Below, one piece after another: positions 62,959 to 64,000 of a stretch of 64,000 nt of DNA (the first letter of the stretch is position 1; each line of letters begins with the position of its first letter). Under the pieces are notes generated by a model. It worked only from the letters and a program-made list of their open reading frames with translations. It was not told the origin of the DNA and did not search any database. The stretch covers positions 1,207,001 through 1,271,000 of the forward strand of contig NZ_JAZHRU010000001.1 of NCBI RefSeq assembly GCF_036924525.1, in the 5' to 3' direction. The position numbers were made by a program, and so were the translations under genes. Origin of the DNA: Bradyrhizobium sp. AZCC 1719. GTDB lineage: Bacteria > Pseudomonadota > Alphaproteobacteria > Rhizobiales > Xanthobacteraceae.

Positions 62959-62978
62959 ATTGTAAGTATACTGTCAAT
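62959..62978. promoter_or_regulatory. Operator-like palindrome between GST and gentisate dioxygenase genes
   Basis: ATTG-TA-AGTATACT-GT-CAAT, a 20-base imperfect palindrome with matched outer (ATTG/CAAT) and inner (AGTATACT) arms. Positions 62962-62975 are identical to 58847-58860. It lies 31 bases before the dioxygenase ATG and about 56 before that of the isomerase. Confidence 0.65.
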
Positions 62979-63009
62979 CTACACGATAAAGAATGACGGG
63001 AGGCTTGCC

Positions 63010-64000
63010 ATGGAAGCCGTGCAGAAGACGCCGGAACGCGAGGCGTTCTACAAGAAGATCGACGGCGACAATCTCTCCGCGCTGTGGAACGTGCTGGGCG
63101 ATCTCGTCACGCCGGAGCCGCGCAGCGCCTGCCGGCCGCATCTGTGGAAATTCGATTCGATCCGCGACTACATGACCGAGGCCGGCAAGCTGATCACCGC
63201 CAAGGAGGCCGAGCGGCGGGTGCTGGTGCTGGAGAACCCGGGGCTGCGCGGCCAGTCGAAGGTCACGACCTCGCTGTTTGCCGGCGTGCAGATGGTGGTC
63301 CCCGGCGATGTCGCGCCCGCTCATCGGCACAGCCAGTCGGCGCTGCGCTTCGTGCTCGAAGGCAAGGGCGCCCATACCACCGTCGACGGCGAGCGCACGG
63401 CGATGGAGCCCGGCGATTTCATCATCACGCCGTCGATGACCTGGCACGATCATTCCAACGAGACGAATGAGCCGATGTTCTGGCTCGACGGTCTCGATAT
63501 CCCGATGGTGCAGTTCTTCGATGCTTCGTTTGCCGAAGGGTCAAACGAGGACCAGCAGAAGATCTCCAAGCCCGCCGGCGACAGTTTTGCGCGCTACGGC
63601 CACAATCTGCTGCCGGTCGACGAGAAGCGCAAATCCAAGACCTCGCCGATCTTCAACTATCCCTACAGCTACACCCGCGAGGCGCTGGAGCGCGCCAAGG
63701 CACGCGACGAATGGGACGCCTGCCACGGGCTGAAACTGAAATTCTCCAATCCCGAGACAGGCGATTTCGCGATGCCGACGATCGGCACCTTCATCCAGTT
63801 ATTGCCTAAAGGTTTCAAGACCGCGCGCTACCGCTCGACCGATGCCACCGTGTTCGCCGCGATCGAAGGCAAGGGCCGCACGCGGATCGGCGACCAGACG
63901 TTCGAGTGGGGCGCCCGCGATCTGTTCGTGGTGCCGAGCTGGCACTGGGTGACGCACGAGGCGGACGTTGATTCAGTGCTGTTCTCTTTCTCCGACCGCC
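63010..64000 (+). CDS. Gentisate 1,2-dioxygenase, 3' end beyond the window
   Basis: 330 codons are in the window without a stop, ATG at 63010. Bicupin: the first metal site is APAHRHSQSALRFVLEGKGA with a later WHDHSNET, and the second cupin reads FAAIEGKGRTRIGDQTFEWG then VPSWHWVTHEA. Family length is about 345-370 residues, so only the last few dozen are missing. Opens the ring of gentisate (2,5-dihydroxybenzoate) with Fe(II) to give maleylpyruvate. Divergent from the isomerase gene, sharing the operator between them. Confidence 0.9.
   Translation, partial: MEAVQKTPEREAFYKKIDGDNLSALWNVLGDLVTPEPRSACRPHLWKFDSIRDYMTEAGKLITAKEAERRVLVLENPGLRGQSKVTTSLFAGVQMVVPGDVAPAHRHSQSALRFVLEGKGAHTTVDGERTAMEPGDFIITPSMTWHDHSNETNEPMFWLDGLDIPMVQFFDASFAEGSNEDQQKISKPAGDSFARYGHNLLPVDEKRKSKTSPIFNYPYSYTREALERAKARDEWDACHGLKLKFSNPETGDFAMPTIGTFIQLLPKGFKTARYRSTDATVFAAIEGKGRTRIGDQTFEWGARDLFVVPSWHWVTHEADVDSVLFSFSDR

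Overview
The window looks like a piece of the chromosome of an alphaproteobacterium of the Bradyrhizobium/Nitrobacteraceae type. It is GC-rich and densely coding. The gene content and order fit this group: a ChvG-type kinase followed by HPr kinase, an EIIA-Man homologue and HPr; Omp25-type barrels; an EcfG-like promoter; and several families of short palindromic intergenic repeats. The assignment rests on gene content and motif recognition only. I saw no rRNA, tRNA, CRISPR array, transposase or integrase.

Layout. 1-2137: end of chvG, then hprK, an EIIA-Man homologue and HPr, joined by ATGA overlaps. 2280-11532: SDR, family 39-like glycosyltransferase, lepA, GNAT, MFS transporter, a frameshifted acyl-CoA-dehydrogenase-like flavoenzyme, an RDD membrane protein and a DUF1801 protein. 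11667-15571: an EAL-domain c-di-GMP protein with a clipped N-terminus, a transporter-gene remnant, and a murein endopeptidase coupled to a Spy/CpxP-like protein. 15625-22405: modABC, ilvD, a CaiB/BaiF CoA-transferase with a TTG start, and a GrdB-like protein. 22682-31874: His-rich secreted protein, dodecin with an EcfG-type promoter, K+/H+ antiporter, MscS channel, methionine aminopeptidase, Tat-exported metallo-beta-lactamase-fold hydrolase, radC followed by a diverged copy of its own 3' end, and a Tat-exported aldo/keto reductase coupled to a membrane protein.

31886-37648: TetR regulator divergent from SnoaL/DUF3237 genes with two operator-like palindromes, an ABM-domain protein, an ECF42-type sigma factor with its DGPF/YCII partner, a clipped SGNH hydrolase and a tandem universal stress protein. 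37897-43160: a five-gene coupled operon (NMT1-like binding protein, ATPase, permease, 2-hydroxyacid dehydrogenase, double Inh-domain protein) divergent from a creatininase-family gene. 44079-49297: a fused Omp25/OprB outer-membrane protein, DUF3147, a GltB-domain FMN protein and a ferredoxin-NADP reductase. 49587-51901: an ATP-grasp ligase overlapping a FolC-like Mur ligase, which I consider the most interesting system here because together they resemble a split cyanophycin-synthetase-type peptide ligase. 53101-57471: RND efflux pump and adaptor. 58876-64000: a gentisate-type aromatic degradation cluster (FAD monooxygenase, aryl-CoA ligase, MarR, maleylpyruvate isomerase-like GST, gentisate 1,2-dioxygenase) with a shared 14-bp operator-like motif in its two promoter regions.

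Broken or remnant genes are frequent: the flavoenzyme frameshift, the TctC tail, the radC tail, the SGNH head and the half PAS domain. Together with the palindromic repeats they suggest ongoing small-scale rearrangement rather than a recent island.
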